A stretch of DNA of 23,224 nucleotides, from assembly GCA_964371555.1 (NCBI GenBank), contig CAYJMQ010000033.1:1-23224 (forward strand), written 5' to 3'. Positions 22,425 through 23,224 of this stretch are shown here, in pieces. Numbering within the stretch: the stretch's first letter is position 1; the number at the start of each line of letters is the position of its first letter. The DNA comes from CAYJMQ01 sp964371555. Lineage in GTDB: Bacteria; Bdellovibrionota; JACOXK01; 2-02-FULL-40-11. The notes under the pieces were generated by a model that searched no databases, was not told the origin of the DNA, and saw only the letters and a program-made list of their open reading frames with translations. The translations under genes were made by a program, and so were the position numbers.

Positions 22425-23042
22425 TTAAATAAAGGCAAACAGCGCGTCCAATCCAATATAAAGCAGAAGCGCTCCAACACCCGCGCAAACGTATCCGCAA
22501 ACCCGTTGCGATCTGGGCCCCACCGTTATTCCCCAATGGACGAGAAAACTTGAGATCCCATTCGCAAAATGGAAAACAGAAGCTGTAATTCCAATCACAT
22601 AAAAAACAAAGACCGCTTTATTCGTCATCGCTTCCGCAACCAATTGAAAATTGACCGGAATGTCATAAAGCTCTGTCGCAATCCGGAATTGCCATACATG
22701 GTATCCAATGAAGAAAAAGGCGATAATTCCTGTAATTCGCTGAAAGGTATATAGAATATTTCTCGCGTATGGATAGCGATATGAATTGTCCTGCCACGCC
22801 CAGAGAAAAACAACCCCTAAAACCACATGCAGAATAAGCGGAACAAAAATAAGACCGATTTCTAACAAGAGAAGGTAAGGCAGCCCCTGAATCCACTCAA
22901 TCTTTTCGTTATAAACATCGATCCCCTGACGGGCAAAAGAATTTGTCACCAAATGCTCGATCAAAAAAAAACCAATCGGACCGAGCCCGAGCAGCGAATG
23001 AATTTTACGAATCAAAAAATTGTGTTTTTTAAACCACGACAT
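22425..23042 (-). CDS. sdhC: Succinate dehydrogenase cytochrome b558 subunit (B-type, five helices)
   Basis: The single membrane anchor that carries two b hemes and the quinone site. Five hydrophobic helices are visible in 205 residues. His30, His72, His115 and His158 fall at the spacing of the four heme ligands of Bacillus subtilis SdhC (28, 70, 113, 155), so both hemes should bind. It is the first gene of sdhCAB and has no sdhD partner, as expected for this type. No Shine-Dalgarno sequence precedes the ATG; a -10-like box ends nine bases before it. Confidence 0.93.
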   Translation of the reverse strand: MSWFKKHNFLIRKIHSLLGLGPIGFFLIEHLVTNSFARQGIDVYNEKIEWIQGLPYLLLLEIGLIFVPLILHVVLGVVFLWAWQDNSYRYPYARNILYTFQRITGIIAFFFIGYHVWQFRIATELYDIPVNFQLVAEAMTNKAVFVFYVIGITASVFHFANGISSFLVHWGITVGPRSQRVCGYVCAGVGALLLYIGLDALFAFI

Positions 23043-23051
23043 ACCATCGCA

Positions 23052-23080
23052 TTTCTAAACAATTCTTCTACAAGAATCAA
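23052..23080 (-). promoter_or_regulatory. Possible sdhC promoter with a small dyad
   Basis: Minus strand: TTGATT (complement of 23075-23080), a 17-base spacer and TAGAAA (complement of 23052-23057). An inverted repeat, ATTCTT-CTAC-AAGAAT (23062-23077), sits in the spacer and could be an operator. The rest of 23043-23186 is AT-rich and shows no gene. Confidence 0.35.
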
Positions 23081-23186
23081 GCAGAAAACTGGCCTGAATA
23101 ATTTGGCTGTCTTACTTAAATTTTAAATGACATAATTGATTTTTTTATTGTATAAGATTAAATAGAGCCTGTTCGGAGATTAGGTC

Positions 23187-23220
23187 ATTCTGAGGGCGTT
23201 AGCCCGAAGAATCTCTTTTT
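23187..23220 (+). repeat. Hairpin repeat followed by a T tract
   Basis: ATTCT-GA-GGGC (23187-23197), loop GTTA, GCCC-GA-AGAAT (23202-23212), then CTCTTTTTT. The stem has a central GA/GA mismatch. It resembles the dispersed hairpin at 3868-3899 and could also act as a terminator for plus-strand transcription, although no plus-strand gene ends nearby in this window. Confidence 0.55.
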
Positions 23221-23224
23221 TATG

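Noticed and set aside
23187..23220. Terminator of a plus-strand gene.
   Set aside because: No plus-strand gene lies upstream of it in this window, so it is reported as a repeat.

Overview
The window is a gene-dense, medium-GC stretch of a Gram-negative bacterial chromosome. Two things suggest a deltaproteobacterium-like lineage, though this is inferred from gene content without any database search. One is the housekeeping run sdhCAB-ffh-rpsP-khpA-trmD-rplS-rnhB-yraN with a Bacillus/delta-type five-helix SdhC. The other is a complete four-gene oleABCD locus. No tRNA, rRNA, CRISPR array or intact insertion sequence was seen.

Layout. (1) 1-498 is the 3' part of a DUF4268 gene cut by the window edge. 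(2) 3851-625, minus strand, is a tight unit: a secreted acidic-tailed protein, rimB (aspartic protease-like), rimK (S6 glutamate ligase) and a glutamate/dicarboxylate symporter. A rearranged scrap of the rimK 3' end (560-625) lies beyond the symporter. (3) 4022-8611, plus strand, is oleA-oleB-oleC-oleD with overlapping or touching genes, a pathway from two acyl thioesters to a long-chain olefin. Tail to tail with it, 10713-8613 minus, is a fatty acyl-AMP ligase overlapping a small acyl carrier protein gene. (4) 10826-13193 holds a PKD-type lipoprotein convergent with a secreted alkaline-phosphatase-superfamily protein whose signal-peptide region contains a perfect 40-bp palindrome. (5) 13281-15760 has asnS, a short rsmI, and a STAS-domain gene preceded by two mutually exclusive hairpins. 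(6) 23042-15750, minus, is one long co-directional run sdhC-sdhA-sdhB-ffh-rpsP-khpA-trmD-rplS-rnhB-yraN, with rimM missing from its usual place.

How the genes may work together. The ole proteins condense, reduce, lactonise and decarboxylate fatty acyl groups. The adjacent ligase and carrier protein could supply or divert acyl chains. RimK uses glutamate, which the symporter in the same unit could import, and RimB is its known genomic partner. The right half is translation, secretion and respiration housekeeping.

The observations most worth checking are: the two-state hairpin over the STAS ribosome binding site; rnhB without a canonical start codon upstream of its active site; the 40-bp palindrome; the rimK scrap flanking the symporter; the ligase/carrier pair beside oleABCD; and several genes whose promoter -10 box sits 6-9 bases from the start codon with no Shine-Dalgarno sequence.
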